The notes: generated by a model from the sequence alone, not told the origin. Shown: positions 1 to 8,618, counted from the stretch's first letter. The stretch: 23,776 nt of DNA from JBBSEZ01 sp038239195 (GCA_038239195.1 JBBSEZ010000115.1:1-23776); one strand, 5' to 3'. Translations and numbers: made by a program.

Positions 1-15
1 GAGGAAGGTGGCGGG

Positions 16-834
16 TTACTTTTTCCGCGCAAGTGCTTTCCAAGTTGCCGCTTGCGCAAGCAGAAAAAGTCGCGTGGCCACCTGGCCACGCAGGCAGGGG
101 GCGAGCAGTTGGCATGCAACGGGCGGCGAGAGGCCCCGCGCAACCTTCCCACGCGAGCAGTTGGGGCGGCTGACGGGAGCGGAACGCCCCAGGTCGTTCC
201 CTTCAGCGCCACACGAGCCCTGTAGGGAACGGCCTCCGTGCCGCTCCTCTTTCGCCTTCGAGCGGGTCATCGACAGAAGATACGGCACTTCTCCGATCCG
301 AAACGCACATCCGGCCAGAAACCCCGCGAATACACCTTGCCCATCAATCGCACCGACCTCAGCGAACACGCGCGCTGTGGGATCGCCAGCAATTCGCTCC
401 GCCGCATCGTCCCACCCAGGAGTGACCCTCCAGACCTTGGCCGCACAGTCTGCGCGGATCGTCGCTGCCTCGCAGCCAAACGACTTGACTGCTAAGAACA
501 CCCGCACGTCTTCCCCCCTGTCATGCAAGTTCGCACTTTTTTTTTGGACCAACCGTGTGTGCTTTCTTGGATGGAAGGGTGGGAGCAACAGAGAGGCACG
601 GCCTTGGAGCGGAGGGCAACAGGGCCCTCGCGCCGGAGGCGATGGGTCGCGGTCGTTCGCCGGGGGTCGGTTGCCTTGCGGCTCGACCGCGGCACGGCCT
701 CTCATCAAGGCGCCTGCGAACAGCACAAGCCCGAGCCTGGCAAACTGAAGGGAGGGGCCGACGTCGCCAATCGACTTCGCGACCACGATTGTTGCCGTGT
801 CGCTGTGCGAGTGGTGCGTGGGCAGGCTGAACAA
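16..834 (-). CDS. Possible hypothetical protein, doubtful
   Basis: A 272-codon open frame on the minus strand. The most protein-like part lies roughly at 260-510 and reads like a mixed alpha/beta globular domain (for example AERIAGDPTARVFAEVGAID). An internal GTG at 507 has a purine-rich AGGGGGGAAG just upstream and may be the true start, giving a product of about 163 residues. An A9 tract (minus strand; T9 on plus at 537-545) separates this part from a less convincing N-terminal stretch. The last ~60 residues look low-quality and may be non-coding. I recognise no family. It could be a decayed gene, or open by chance from base composition. Confidence 0.25.
   Translation of the reverse strand: MFSLPTHHSHSDTATIVVAKSIGDVGPSLQFARLGLVLFAGALMRGRAAVEPQGNRPPANDRDPSPPARGPCCPPLQGRASLLLPPFHPRKHTRLVQKKSANLHDRGEDVRVFLAVKSFGCEAATIRADCAAKVWRVTPGWDDAAERIAGDPTARVFAEVGAIDGQGVFAGFLAGCAFRIGEVPYLLSMTRSKAKEERHGGRSLQGSCGAEGNDLGRSAPVSRPNCSRGKVARGLSPPVACQLLAPCLRGQVATRLFLLAQAATWKALARKK
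50..91. repeat. Pair of short palindromes
   Basis: Two back-to-back dyads are visible. Positions 50-61 form a perfect 12-base palindrome (GCTTGC/GCAAGC). Positions 72-91 form a 9-base inverted repeat (GCGTGGCCA/TGGCCACGC) with a 2-base centre. The centre is too tight for a good RNA hairpin, so a protein-binding site or remnant repeat is more plausible than a terminator. Function unknown. Confidence 0.4.
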
Positions 835-1502
835 GAAGGGGTTGAGCGCTTGCCACTCCGATCGGCTATCGGAGGCGGAACTGGAGAAATCGGAGGAGCG
901 GCTGAAGCGAAGGACGTGGCGCCTCCGTATCTGCTGGAACCTCTTTTTGATGCCGTTCTACACTTGCTTCGCCTACCTCGGCCTGGCCGGCCGCTGGGGC
1001 TTCATCTACGCTACGGCGGACCTACTCCTTCTCCGCACCCCCTTGATGGATGCGTTCTGCGCAGCGCTCGAGCGGCGCGGTTGCTGGGGGGGCGTTCAAT
1101 GTCGCGTTGACTCGCGAGCATCAGAACCAGAGCAAAGACCTCGACCCGGGCTGGCTGTGGCTCGCGCTCGTAGAATCGCACGTTCAGACTGCCATCGCGA
1201 ACGAGATTGCCAAGGGGCAACAGATGACAGCGGTGGAAATACAGAACGAGGGTCGCGTTGCTGGTTGGGCCGTTGGGTTTGGCCTGGCTGGTTCCTGCTT
1301 CGGCCCAATCGGGGCCCTGGTTGGGTATGGGCGCAACCGGCCGGGCCCGGTGACGGACGCAGTTAGAGGGCAATTCGATGGCTGGCGGGTCGCGCTTCCC
1401 TCTCACTGCCGCGCATCGATCGGGACCGACGTGTTGTTCCCCAGCGGCAGCAACGGCGCAAATCGGTTCGTCCCCGCCCGCCGCGCCCCGCCGCCCGGGT
1501 AG
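797..1502 (+). pseudogene. Hypothetical membrane protein, apparent frameshift
   Basis: Two protein-like segments lie end to end in different frames. The first runs from a GTG at 797 (or an in-frame start just upstream, after a stop at 746-748) to about 1085; it has a charged stretch (SEAELEKSEERLKRR) and then hydrophobic segments around LFLMPFYTCFAYLGLAG. The second runs from about 1086 and includes KDLDPGWLWLALVESHVQTA and a glycine-rich hydrophobic stretch ending near GALVGYG. The join falls on a run of seven G at 1086-1092, where losing one G would make a single frame. The tail beyond about 1400 overlaps the end of the opposing gene and reads as its shadow. No family recognised. This may be a pseudogene, a phase-variable gene, a sequencing error, or two chance frames. 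Confidence 0.35.
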
Positions 1503-2437
1503 AACGCGATCCCAAACGTCGCCGTCACCGTCCCCGTGTCGTTGGGCGTGATGAACTGCGCCTCGCCGAAGACCGCCAGGTAGTCCGACAGCGGGAAATG
1601 CACGTCGGCCCCGAACGTCAGCGGGTGCCGCACCGGTCCCTCGCCCGGTTGCACCAGCAAGAATCGCCCGTGGCTCTGCGCCATCCCCACCCAGAAGCGC
1701 GTCACCTGCTGCTCCGCCCACACGTGCCGCCAGAAGAGGTTCACCTGATTGATCGGCCGCAGGTTCAGCACGCCGTCCGCCGCCACCGCCTGCTCGCCTT
1801 GCGTCCGCAGCGTGCCCCATGCGCCCAGCTCGTCGGTCGCCGTCACGGCATAGCCCGCCTGGGCGCGCACCTGGCCGAAGCTCGGGTTGCCGTAGTAGTC
1901 GTCGTGGCGGAAGTCGTAGACCACCCCCCAGTTCACCCCGACGTCGCTGCGCTGGAAGACGCCGACCGTCGTGAAGCTCTGCGTCCGGTCGAGCGGCCCG
2001 CCCAGCGTCTTGAAAACCCGCACCGCATTGGCCGAGTAGTTGATCGCCGTGCCGACCTGTGCCCCCAATCCCGCTTCCTCCCACAGCGGCAGGCCCCAGT
2101 TGAGCGCCGCCCGGTAGCCGAAGTGGGCGTTCACGCCCAGGTCCTCCGGCTCCTTGGCCCCGTCGAGGCCGACGAACAGCGACAGGTTGTCCAGCCACTT
2201 TGAGCAGCCGAGCCCTTCGCACGTCGCCGGCAGGGCAACCGCCCCGTCCTCGCGCCCCGGCGCCGCGGGGGCTGGTGGGGGCAGCCCCTCGAACGGACGC
2301 GTGTCCTTGACCTCGGGCAAGCGCGCAGGCGATGCGAGGCCCGGCGATTGCGCTGGGGCCATCGCGTCGCGCAGGCAAAGCAGCAGCGCCGCGGCAAGAA
2401 GGGACCGGCCCGGTAGACGGGGCAAGCGCGTCATCAT
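1403..2437 (-). CDS. DUF6666-like exported protein
   Basis: The 344-residue product starts at one of two adjacent ATGs (2437 or 2434) and begins with a signal peptide: basic MMTRLPRLPGR, a hydrophobic core (SLLAAALLLCL) and a likely cleavage after MAPAQ. Longer in-frame starts up to 2509 would bury this signal. After a Pro-rich linker and a short Cys pair (CEGLGC, mature N-terminus) come alternating polar/apolar stretches rich in Trp, Tyr and Gly (NLSLFVGLDG, FGYRAALNWG, YDFRHDDYYG, FGIAFYPGGG). This fits an outer-membrane or surface beta-strand protein and resembles the planctomycete DUF6666 family from memory. Function is unknown. It is divergent from egtB across 312 bases. Confidence 0.75.
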   Translation of the reverse strand: MMTRLPRLPGRSLLAAALLLCLRDAMAPAQSPGLASPARLPEVKDTRPFEGLPPPAPAAPGREDGAVALPATCEGLGCSKWLDNLSLFVGLDGAKEPEDLGVNAHFGYRAALNWGLPLWEEAGLGAQVGTAINYSANAVRVFKTLGGPLDRTQSFTTVGVFQRSDVGVNWGVVYDFRHDDYYGNPSFGQVRAQAGYAVTATDELGAWGTLRTQGEQAVAADGVLNLRPINQVNLFWRHVWAEQQVTRFWVGMAQSHGRFLLVQPGEGPVRHPLTFGADVHFPLSDYLAVFGEAQFITPNDTGTVTATFGIAFYPGGGARRAGTNRFAPLLPLGNNTSVPIDARQ

Positions 2438-2749
2438 GACGGGTCGGGTGAATGCCGTCTCACCCTCTCCTCGCGAAAGCGATCGAACGATCCGCCGTGT
2501 TCGGAACAATCGTTAAAGTCATCGGCATCCCCCGGCGGGCAATTCAGTCGGGTTTGCCGACAAGCCGCAAAACGGTCGTACCGCCGCTTCCACGGAGCGC
2601 AGGGCGCCGGTCACGTCGCGCGTCGCGGATGCGGCTACCCGGTGTTCGGGCACCGAACTCGAAAAATCGTGTGCGCGGCATCGCTTCTGCACGTCTGCCG
2701 AGTACGAATAATGGGATCGGTACGACCATCGACCCGGCGAGGGCCGCGC
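2438..2749. other. Divergent intergenic region
   Basis: This 312-base gap separates the divergent DUF6666-like gene and egtB and should hold both promoters. A weak candidate -10 for egtB is AATAAT at 2707-2712, about 38 bases before the ATG, but no good -35 precedes it. A short dyad (GATCG-aa-CGATC) lies near 2480. No additional gene is convincing here; open frames across it are upstream extensions or shadows of egtB. Confidence 0.4.
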
Positions 2750-3997
2750 ATGACCGAGGGGAAAGGACTGCGGGGGGCCTACGACACCGTGCGGGCCCGC
2801 ACCGAGCAACTCTGTGCCCCCCTGCACGTCGAGGACTACGTGGTGCAGTCGATGCCCGACGCCAGTCCCGTCAAGTGGCACCTCGCGCACACCACCTGGT
2901 TCTTCGAGACGTTCGTGCTGACACAGGCCTGTCGCGACTGCGCCCCCTTCGACCCCGCCTTCAACTACCTGTTCAACTCCTACTACAACGCCGTCGGCGA
3001 GCGCCTGCCGCGCCCCCGTCGCGGGCTGATCACGCGCCCGACCGTCGCCGAGGTCTACCGCTACCGCGCCCACGTCGATTCCGCCATGCGCCGGCTGCTG
3101 AGTGCCCCGTCGTCCCTCGTCGCCGAGCGCACCGTCCTCGGCCTCAATCACGAGCAGCAGCACCAGGAACTGCTCCTGACCGACCTCAAGCACGCCTTCG
3201 CCTGCAACCCGCTGCGCCCGACCTACCTCCCTCCCCGGCAAGGCGGCGCCTCCCTCGGGCGCGCCCCCGCCCCGGTCCGGTGGTGCTCCTACCCCGCCGC
3301 CCTGCGCTGGCTCGGCCACGCCGGCGGCGGCTTCGCTTACGACAACGAGGGCCCGCGCCACCAAGCCTTCGTCCACGCCTTCTCCCTCGCCTCGCGCCCG
3401 CTCGCCAACGCCGAGGTACGCACGTTCCTCGAAGACGGCGGCTATGACCGACCGGAATGCTGGCTTTCCGACGGCTGGGCGGCCCGGCAGGCGCAGGGCT
3501 GGTCGGCCCCCCTCTACTGGGAAGAGCGCGACGGCCACTGGTGGCACTTCACCCTGGAAGGAATGGCCCCGGTCGAGGACGCGGAGGCGGCGTGCCACCT
3601 GAGCTACTACGAGGCCGACGCCCTGGCGCGCTGGGCCGGCGCCCGCCTGCCCACCGAGGCCGAGTGGGAGACCGCCGCCCTCGCCTGTCCGCTCGAAGGC
3701 ACGTTCCTCGAAAGCGAGCGCTTCCGGCCGGGGCCCCCTTGCACGGAGGCCGGCCACCCGGCCCAGATGTTCGGCGACGTCTGGGAGTGGACGGCCAGCC
3801 CCTATGTCGGCTACCCGGGCTATCGCCCCCCCGAAGGGGCCCTGGGCGAGTACAACGGCAAGTTCATGTGCAACCAGTTCGTGCTGCGCGGCGGGTCGTT
3901 CGCCACCCCTGCCTCGCACCTCCGCCGCAGCTATCGCAACTTTTTCCCCCCCGATGCCCGCTGGCAGTTCGCGGGCGCCCGTCTGGCGAGAGACTGA
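2750..3997 (+). CDS. egtB: EgtB, hercynine oxygenase (sulfoxide synthase)
   Basis: EgtB is a non-haem iron enzyme that joins oxidised hercynine to a thiol donor (gamma-glutamylcysteine or cysteine) in ergothioneine synthesis. The 415-residue product has an N-terminal DinB-like domain with the three-His iron site: His44 or His47 in KWHLAHTTW, then His134 and His138 in NHEQQHQE. The C-terminal half is a formylglycine-generating-enzyme-like (SUMF1) fold with FGDVWEWTASPY, FVLRGGSFATP and the terminal YRNFFPPDARWQFAGARLARD-type ending typical of EgtB. I chose ATG 2750 because homology begins soon after it; earlier starts add an unlikely N-terminus. The upstream ribosome site is weak. The stop overlaps the egtD start by one base. 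Which thiol is used cannot be told from these motifs. Confidence 0.95.
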   Translation: MTEGKGLRGAYDTVRARTEQLCAPLHVEDYVVQSMPDASPVKWHLAHTTWFFETFVLTQACRDCAPFDPAFNYLFNSYYNAVGERLPRPRRGLITRPTVAEVYRYRAHVDSAMRRLLSAPSSLVAERTVLGLNHEQQHQELLLTDLKHAFACNPLRPTYLPPRQGGASLGRAPAPVRWCSYPAALRWLGHAGGGFAYDNEGPRHQAFVHAFSLASRPLANAEVRTFLEDGGYDRPECWLSDGWAARQAQGWSAPLYWEERDGHWWHFTLEGMAPVEDAEAACHLSYYEADALARWAGARLPTEAEWETAALACPLEGTFLESERFRPGPPCTEAGHPAQMFGDVWEWTASPYVGYPGYRPPEGALGEYNGKFMCNQFVLRGGSFATPASHLRRSYRNFFPPDARWQFAGARLARD

Positions 3998-4944
3998 TGC
4001 CATCCGCCACCCTGGTTCGTGACGACTTCCGGCGCGACGTCCTCAGCGGGCTCGCCCAGCCGCGCAAGCACCTGCCTTGCAAATACCTCTACGACGAGGC
4101 CGGCTCGCGCCTGTTCGACCGCATTTGTACGCTGCCCGAGTACTACCCCACGCGCACCGAGCGCGCCATCCTCGAGCGCCACGCGCCGGAGATCGCGGAG
4201 GTCCTGAGCCCGCGTTGCGTGCTCGTGGAGTACGGCAGCGGCAGCAGCCTCAAGACGCGCCTGCTGCTCGACCAGCTTCCCGACGCCTCCGCCTACGTGC
4301 CGGTGGACATCAGCGCCGAACACCTCGGCCGATCCGCCCACGCCCTGAAACAGCGCTACCCTCGCCTGGCAGTCCTGCCCCTGTGCGCCGACTTCACCCA
4401 GCCGTTCGCGCTCCCGACCCTCCCGCCCCACGAGCGCCGCGCGGTCTATTTCTCCGGCTCGACCATCGGCAACTTTCCACCGACCGAGGCGGTGGAACTG
4501 CTTGCCAACATCGCCCACCTCTGCGGGTCGGGCGGGGGCCTGTTGATCGGCATCGATCTGAAGAAGGACGTGCGCATCCTGGAACCGGCCTACAACGACG
4601 CGGCTGGCGTCACGGCGGCGTTCAACCTCAACCTGCTCGCACGCATCAACCGCGAGCTCGGAGGCGATTTCGCGCTCGAGCGCTTCCGCCATCGCGCCGT
4701 CTACAACGCCCGCGAAGGGCGCATCGAGATGTACCTGCGCAGTCTCGCCCGCCAGGTCGTCCACGTCGGCGAGCGAGGCTTTTCGTTGGAGGCTGGCGAG
4801 GGCATCTGCACCGAGCACTCCCACAAGTATGACCTCGACGGCTTCGCCCAGCTCGCCCGCGCAGCGGGGCTGAAGGTAGCGCGCGTCTGGATGGACGAGG
4901 CGCGACTGTTCAGCGTACAGTATCTGACGGTGGTGCCCTCCTGA
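3997..4944 (+). CDS. egtD: EgtD, L-histidine N-alpha-methyltransferase
   Basis: EgtD trimethylates histidine to hercynine using S-adenosylmethionine, the first step of ergothioneine synthesis. The 315-residue product is full length. Visible motifs are LPEYYPTRTE (46-55), which carries the Tyr at the histidine pocket; the SAM loop VEYGSGSSLKT (77-87); PVDIS (102-106); FSGSTIGNF with Asn159; AYNDAAGVT with Tyr199; and TEHSHKY with Glu273 and Ser275, matching the known histidine-binding set. Its ATG shares the A of the egtB TGA, so the pair is probably translationally coupled. No egtA, egtC or egtE is in the window, so either the pathway uses cysteine directly or other genes lie elsewhere. Confidence 0.96.
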   Translation: MPSATLVRDDFRRDVLSGLAQPRKHLPCKYLYDEAGSRLFDRICTLPEYYPTRTERAILERHAPEIAEVLSPRCVLVEYGSGSSLKTRLLLDQLPDASAYVPVDISAEHLGRSAHALKQRYPRLAVLPLCADFTQPFALPTLPPHERRAVYFSGSTIGNFPPTEAVELLANIAHLCGSGGGLLIGIDLKKDVRILEPAYNDAAGVTAAFNLNLLARINRELGGDFALERFRHRAVYNAREGRIEMYLRSLARQVVHVGERGFSLEAGEGICTEHSHKYDLDGFAQLARAAGLKVARVWMDEARLFSVQYLTVVPS

Positions 4945-4952
4945 TTCTCGGG

Positions 4953-5585
4953 TCACTGTTTTCCCAGCAACTTATCCAGCGCCCAGCACCCGAGCCGGTG
5001 CGCCCGCATCTCGCGGCAATGGCGCAGCAACCCGTCGTGGGCGCACCCCGCGTCTTCCAGGGCGTCGGCCAGGACCGGCAGGCGGTCGAAGGCCCTCTCC
5101 TCGTAAATCTCCAGCGCCATGCGCCGCACGATGCCGCCCTCCCAGGCCAGCCACTCCGTCCGCACGACGACAACCGCGAGCGGGTTGCCGATCACCTCCC
5201 GCAAGTCCTCGCACTGCTGCTCGCGCAGTTCGAGGATGCTCTCGCGCGCCGCCCCCAGCGCCGCGTCGAGGGCGCCGGGCTGTAGCGCCTCCCAGGCAAC
5301 GCGCGCCGCCCGCCCCCCCTGGCTCATTCGCTGCGGCCGGTGCCTGCCCCCGACGCCACGGCGCTGGCGCCAGCGCTGTTCAGCCAGCGCGCGCAGCGTC
5401 GCCATTTCCTGGTCGCCCCCCTGGCCATCGGCGTAGCGCTCGACGAACGTCGCCGTCCCCGCCTCCCCCGCGCGGCGGCAGACCGCGGCCGCGAACAGGC
5501 GGAACTTGCGCGCGCTCGTTCTGCCTTCGAGGTAGGACAGCAGGTCGTAGGGGTTTTCGCACGCCTGCCATTCGGCTTCGTTCAT
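4953..5585 (-). CDS. Gemmata-type hypothetical protein
   Basis: A 210-residue soluble protein starting at ATG 5585, with GGGGAAGG just upstream as ribosome site; a longer start at 5699 adds an unlikely Arg/Pro-rich leader. It begins NEAEWQACENPYDLLSYL and RKFRLFAAAVCRR, and ends with LPVLADALEDAGCAHDGLLRHCR followed by GCWALDKLLGK. This architecture (N-terminal 'EW..C..P..LL..L', Cys-rich LFA.A.CRR, C-terminal 'AFDRLPVLADALEDAGC') matches a family I know as highly paralogous in Gemmata-type planctomycetes and without assigned function. It is mostly helical, with no signal peptide. It converges on egtD with only 8 bases between them and no obvious terminator. Confidence 0.8.
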   Translation of the reverse strand: MNEAEWQACENPYDLLSYLEGRTSARKFRLFAAAVCRRAGEAGTATFVERYADGQGGDQEMATLRALAEQRWRQRRGVGGRHRPQRMSQGGRAARVAWEALQPGALDAALGAARESILELREQQCEDLREVIGNPLAVVVVRTEWLAWEGGIVRRMALEIYEERAFDRLPVLADALEDAGCAHDGLLRHCREMRAHRLGCWALDKLLGKQ

Positions 5586-5798
5586 TCGACCTTCCCCGTG
5601 TACCGTGGGTTGCCCCGGAACCGGCATCCTAACCGAGCGCCTGCACGCCGCAAGCGGAGGGTCGGCCCGCACGTTCTCGGGGCCGGCGCGAAACGACAAG
5701 CCCCACCCGGCACCGCCCTCCGCGAACGTGAGCTATGGTTGAGCATGAATCGTACGAAGTCCCGTCCGCCATCCGTCCGAGTGAGGGAGAGAACCACG

Positions 5799-8441
5799 AT
5801 GAGGACACACTGGCTGCGCGGCGCCGCCCTGCTGGCCGCGCTCGCCGTCACGGCCTGTGGCCGGGGCAAGATTGCCGCGCCCGACGTCGCCCCCGAAGAC
5901 ACCGAAACGCGCCTCGGCGACAAGCTCGACGTCAGCGTCGCCGACTGGCTCAAACGGCCGCGCCCCGAGCTGGCCAAGCTGGCGGACGAACGCGCCGAGA
6001 CCATTACCAAACAACTCGAACACGCTCGCTCCAACCCCGACTCGGTCGAGCTGCTGCCCAACCTTCTGCCGCCCTTCACCGTCCCCGTCTTTCAGCAGGC
6101 GAAGTTCTCGCCCAAGGTTGGCGTCAGCCTCCCGCCCTATTACAAGGAAGGCGCGCGCGATTCGGCGCTCGCCATCCACCTCGCTCGGTACGGCGACTGC
6201 GAGGGCGCCCGGCGCCTGGCGGGCCCGGCAGATGCTGCCACGCTCGCCCGGATCGACGCCCTCAAGCCCTCTCGAAACTACCCGGTCGAGTGGTCCCGCC
6301 TGGTCGGGCTCACGTTGCTGTCGGCGCAGTTGAAGCTGGCAAGCGGCGACGCGGCCGGCGCCGGCGAGCTGGCCGGCATCCACAAGCAGTTGCAAATCGT
6401 GCTCGACAAGAAGGTCGCCGCCGGCCCGTTGGGGGCCGCCCTGCTACCGGTGGGCCGCCGCGCCCTGGCCGGGGCCGCCAGCGCCTATCGCGAGCCGAAA
6501 CGCAACAAGACGGGCCTCGCCGACGACGTCGAGGCCGCGCTCAAGGAGTGGGGCACAACCCCCGCCCCCGTGCCGGCCCTCGCCATCGGCGCACCGAGCG
6601 CCAAGGTCGCCACCCTCTTCGGCGTGGCGCCGGACGGCAAGGCCGTCTGCGCCACCACGCCCGCCGCGGTCGCCCGCGCCCTCGACCTGCTGGGCGCCCC
6701 CGTGACGGGCGAGGGCGTCGCGAGCGTCGTCGCCTTCCTCGACGGCAACGGGGCCCTGGCCGAGCTGCTGTTCGCCTACCGGGCCAAGGTCGAAACGCTC
6801 TACCCCGAGCCGGCGCATCTCGCCCATCGGCTCCTCGAGCACGGCTACCTGCCGCCCGCCGGCAAGCAGGACGTCCCGGGCCTGCTGCGGCAAACCTACG
6901 CCGGCGCCGGCCTGGCGTATGAAGTGTCGCGCGTCAATCGGCCGAGCCCGTTTGGCGCGTTCGTCCGCATCGGCGCGGAAAAGGAGGTCGCCCCCGGGCC
7001 CTTTGCCCGCAGCGGTCGCGACCTGGGCGCCGTCCATCTCGACCGCACCTTCGAGGCCAACCGCGTCGCCGTCGCCCCAAGCAAGGGTGGGACGGTGGTG
7101 ACCGTCAGCAAGAAGGAAGACCTCGCGAAGCTCGGCAAGGCGCTGGGCACGCCGGCCCCCGCCGGCGCGACGCTGGAGCGCGAGAAGAGCCAGGACCTGG
7201 TCGCCGCCGTGCGCCTGAGCTGGTCGCCCGACCTGAACGTCGATGCCCCCGCCCGGTTGCTCCCACCTCTGTGGTCGGCGTTCGGCGCGCCGCGCATCAG
7301 CGGGGCCGAGGGCCACCTCACGTTTAGCTGGGAGGACGACAAGACGCGCCTCCAGTTGCGCCTCTCCTTCGCCGAGAAAGCGCCGGTGCTGGTGGCGGAA
7401 GATCGCGGCGCGCCCGCCGCGCTGCCGGCCCGCGCGGAGGCGGCGCGGAAGTTCGACCTGGCCGAGCGGGCGGCGCGCTTCGAGGCAGGCGCCCCCCACA
7501 AACGACTGCGGCGCGAGCTGGAAGTGATCGAGGGGCTGGAGCTCGGGCAGGCCCGGGCGGAGGCCGAGCTCCTGTTGCCGCCTTCGTCCGCGACGGTGCG
7601 CAAGCGCGCCATCCCGGGCGGCTGGGCCGTGCTGTACGCCAACCCGCCCGCCGCGGACGTGACGCACTGGGCGCGCGAGTTGTTCGTGCGCTTCGCCGAC
7701 GACCGCGTGGCCGAAGTACGCGTGCGCTACGAGGACGGGCTGGCCGTGGGCGGCCCCAAAAAGGCGACCCTACTCCAGGCCCTCGAGGGAGGAAAGCACG
7801 GCAAGGCCGAAGAGGTGACGGCCGAGTGGGCCGGCCTGTGGACCGACGTCGGCACCGGCAAGCCCAAACCGAGCAAGTATCGCTGGCAAGACGACGTGAC
7901 CGAACTGACCTATCAGCGCGACGCGGGGACGACGGTCGAGGTAGTGCTGCGCGACCGCCCCGCCGCCCGGCCACAGGGCCCGGCCCTGCCCCCGCTGCAG
8001 GCCGTCAGCCGGGGCGTCGGGCCCGTGAAGCTCGGCGAGACCCAGGCCGAGGTCCGCAAGGCCTGGACCACGCCGCCGGGTCGGGCCGAGGAGGGCGCCG
8101 ACGTCTACCGACTGAAGGCGGACAGCGCATATGCGTACGTGATGATCTACTACGAGGCCGGCAAGGTGTCGCGCCTGGTGGCGGCGCACAAGAAAGCGCC
8201 CGCGCCCTCGGAGGCGGGCGCGAGCGCGGCCCTCCAGGAGGCGTGGCAGGCCGGGATGCACGAGCTCGGCTTCGTGCGCCGGCAGGTGGAGAAGCAGGGG
8301 CCCGTGCTGGAGCGCTACTTCTGGCACGATGAGGAGGTTCGCGTCCAGTCGCTGGTCCAGGCCACGCCGGAGGGGCCGCGCCTGTTCACGGAATGGCGCA
8401 CCTGGCCGGTGCCTGCGGAGAAGCGCATCGCCGGCCGGTAA
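5799..8441 (+). CDS. Large lipoprotein of unknown function
   Basis: The 880-residue product starts at ATG 5799, preceded by a purine-rich AGGGAGAG site. The N-terminus is a lipoprotein signal: MRTHWLR, a hydrophobic core, and a lipobox LAVTAC with Cys20 as the lipidated residue. It is therefore predicted to be membrane-anchored and periplasmic. The body is Ala/Lys-rich with no domain I can name. Three stretches share a pattern of a short 'Gly...leu...G...AEV/AKV' helix followed by strands: ALAIGAPSAKVATLFG, IEGLELGQARAEAELLL, and GVGPVKLGETQAEVRKAW with a following VMIYYEAGKVSRLV. The last resembles SmpA/BamE-like small domains, but that is inference. A nested palindrome follows the stop. Confidence 0.85.
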   Translation: MRTHWLRGAALLAALAVTACGRGKIAAPDVAPEDTETRLGDKLDVSVADWLKRPRPELAKLADERAETITKQLEHARSNPDSVELLPNLLPPFTVPVFQQAKFSPKVGVSLPPYYKEGARDSALAIHLARYGDCEGARRLAGPADAATLARIDALKPSRNYPVEWSRLVGLTLLSAQLKLASGDAAGAGELAGIHKQLQIVLDKKVAAGPLGAALLPVGRRALAGAASAYREPKRNKTGLADDVEAALKEWGTTPAPVPALAIGAPSAKVATLFGVAPDGKAVCATTPAAVARALDLLGAPVTGEGVASVVAFLDGNGALAELLFAYRAKVETLYPEPAHLAHRLLEHGYLPPAGKQDVPGLLRQTYAGAGLAYEVSRVNRPSPFGAFVRIGAEKEVAPGPFARSGRDLGAVHLDRTFEANRVAVAPSKGGTVVTVSKKEDLAKLGKALGTPAPAGATLEREKSQDLVAAVRLSWSPDLNVDAPARLLPPLWSAFGAPRISGAEGHLTFSWEDDKTRLQLRLSFAEKAPVLVAEDRGAPAALPARAEAARKFDLAERAARFEAGAPHKRLRRELEVIEGLELGQARAEAELLLPPSSATVRKRAIPGGWAVLYANPPAADVTHWARELFVRFADDRVAEVRVRYEDGLAVGGPKKATLLQALEGGKHGKAEEVTAEWAGLWTDVGTGKPKPSKYRWQDDVTELTYQRDAGTTVEVVLRDRPAARPQGPALPPLQAVSRGVGPVKLGETQAEVRKAWTTPPGRAEEGADVYRLKADSAYAYVMIYYEAGKVSRLVAAHKKAPAPSEAGASAALQEAWQAGMHELGFVRRQVEKQGPVLERYFWHDEEVRVQSLVQATPEGPRLFTEWRTWPVPAEKRIAGR

Positions 8442-8453
8442 GGATCGTGAAGG

Positions 8454-8573
8454 GAATAAGCTCCTGGAGGTCGGCCTCTGTAGGACGGATTTTCAATCCG
8501 TCCTTCTGATCGGACCGCAGGGACGGATTGCAAATCCGTCCTCCAGAGGGCCGACCCAGTCGGGATGTTATTC
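8454..8573. repeat. Nested palindromic element (REPIN/MITE-like)
   Basis: Two small hairpins, AGGACGGATT-ttc-AATCCGTCCT (8482-8504) and GGACGGATT-gca-AATCCGTCC (8521-8541), lie in inverted orientation: the reverse complement of the second differs from the first by one base in the loop. They are enclosed by outer arms GGTCGGCCTCTG (8469-8480) and CAGAGGGCCGACC (8544-8556), with one extra G in the right arm, and then by GAATAA (8454-8459) and TTATTC (8568-8573). The whole ~120 bases is thus one imperfect palindrome with two hairpins inside. It could act as a terminator for the lipoprotein gene, but the layout fits a REPIN or MITE better. Confidence 0.6.
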
Positions 8574-8618
8574 GGTTCGCGATCCTAAGCTCGCGACGGC
8601 AGCCAGTTCCTATTCCAC

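Noticed and set aside
1011..2378. 455-codon minus-strand frame overlapping the DUF6666-like gene
   Set aside because: Same strand, different frame; the DUF6666-like frame has a signal peptide and natural composition, while this one is Arg/Gly/Ala-rich shadow.
2519..4003. 494-codon minus-strand open frame opposite egtB
   Set aside because: Opposite strand carries all EgtB motifs; the minus translation is Gly/Ala/Val-rich without family features.
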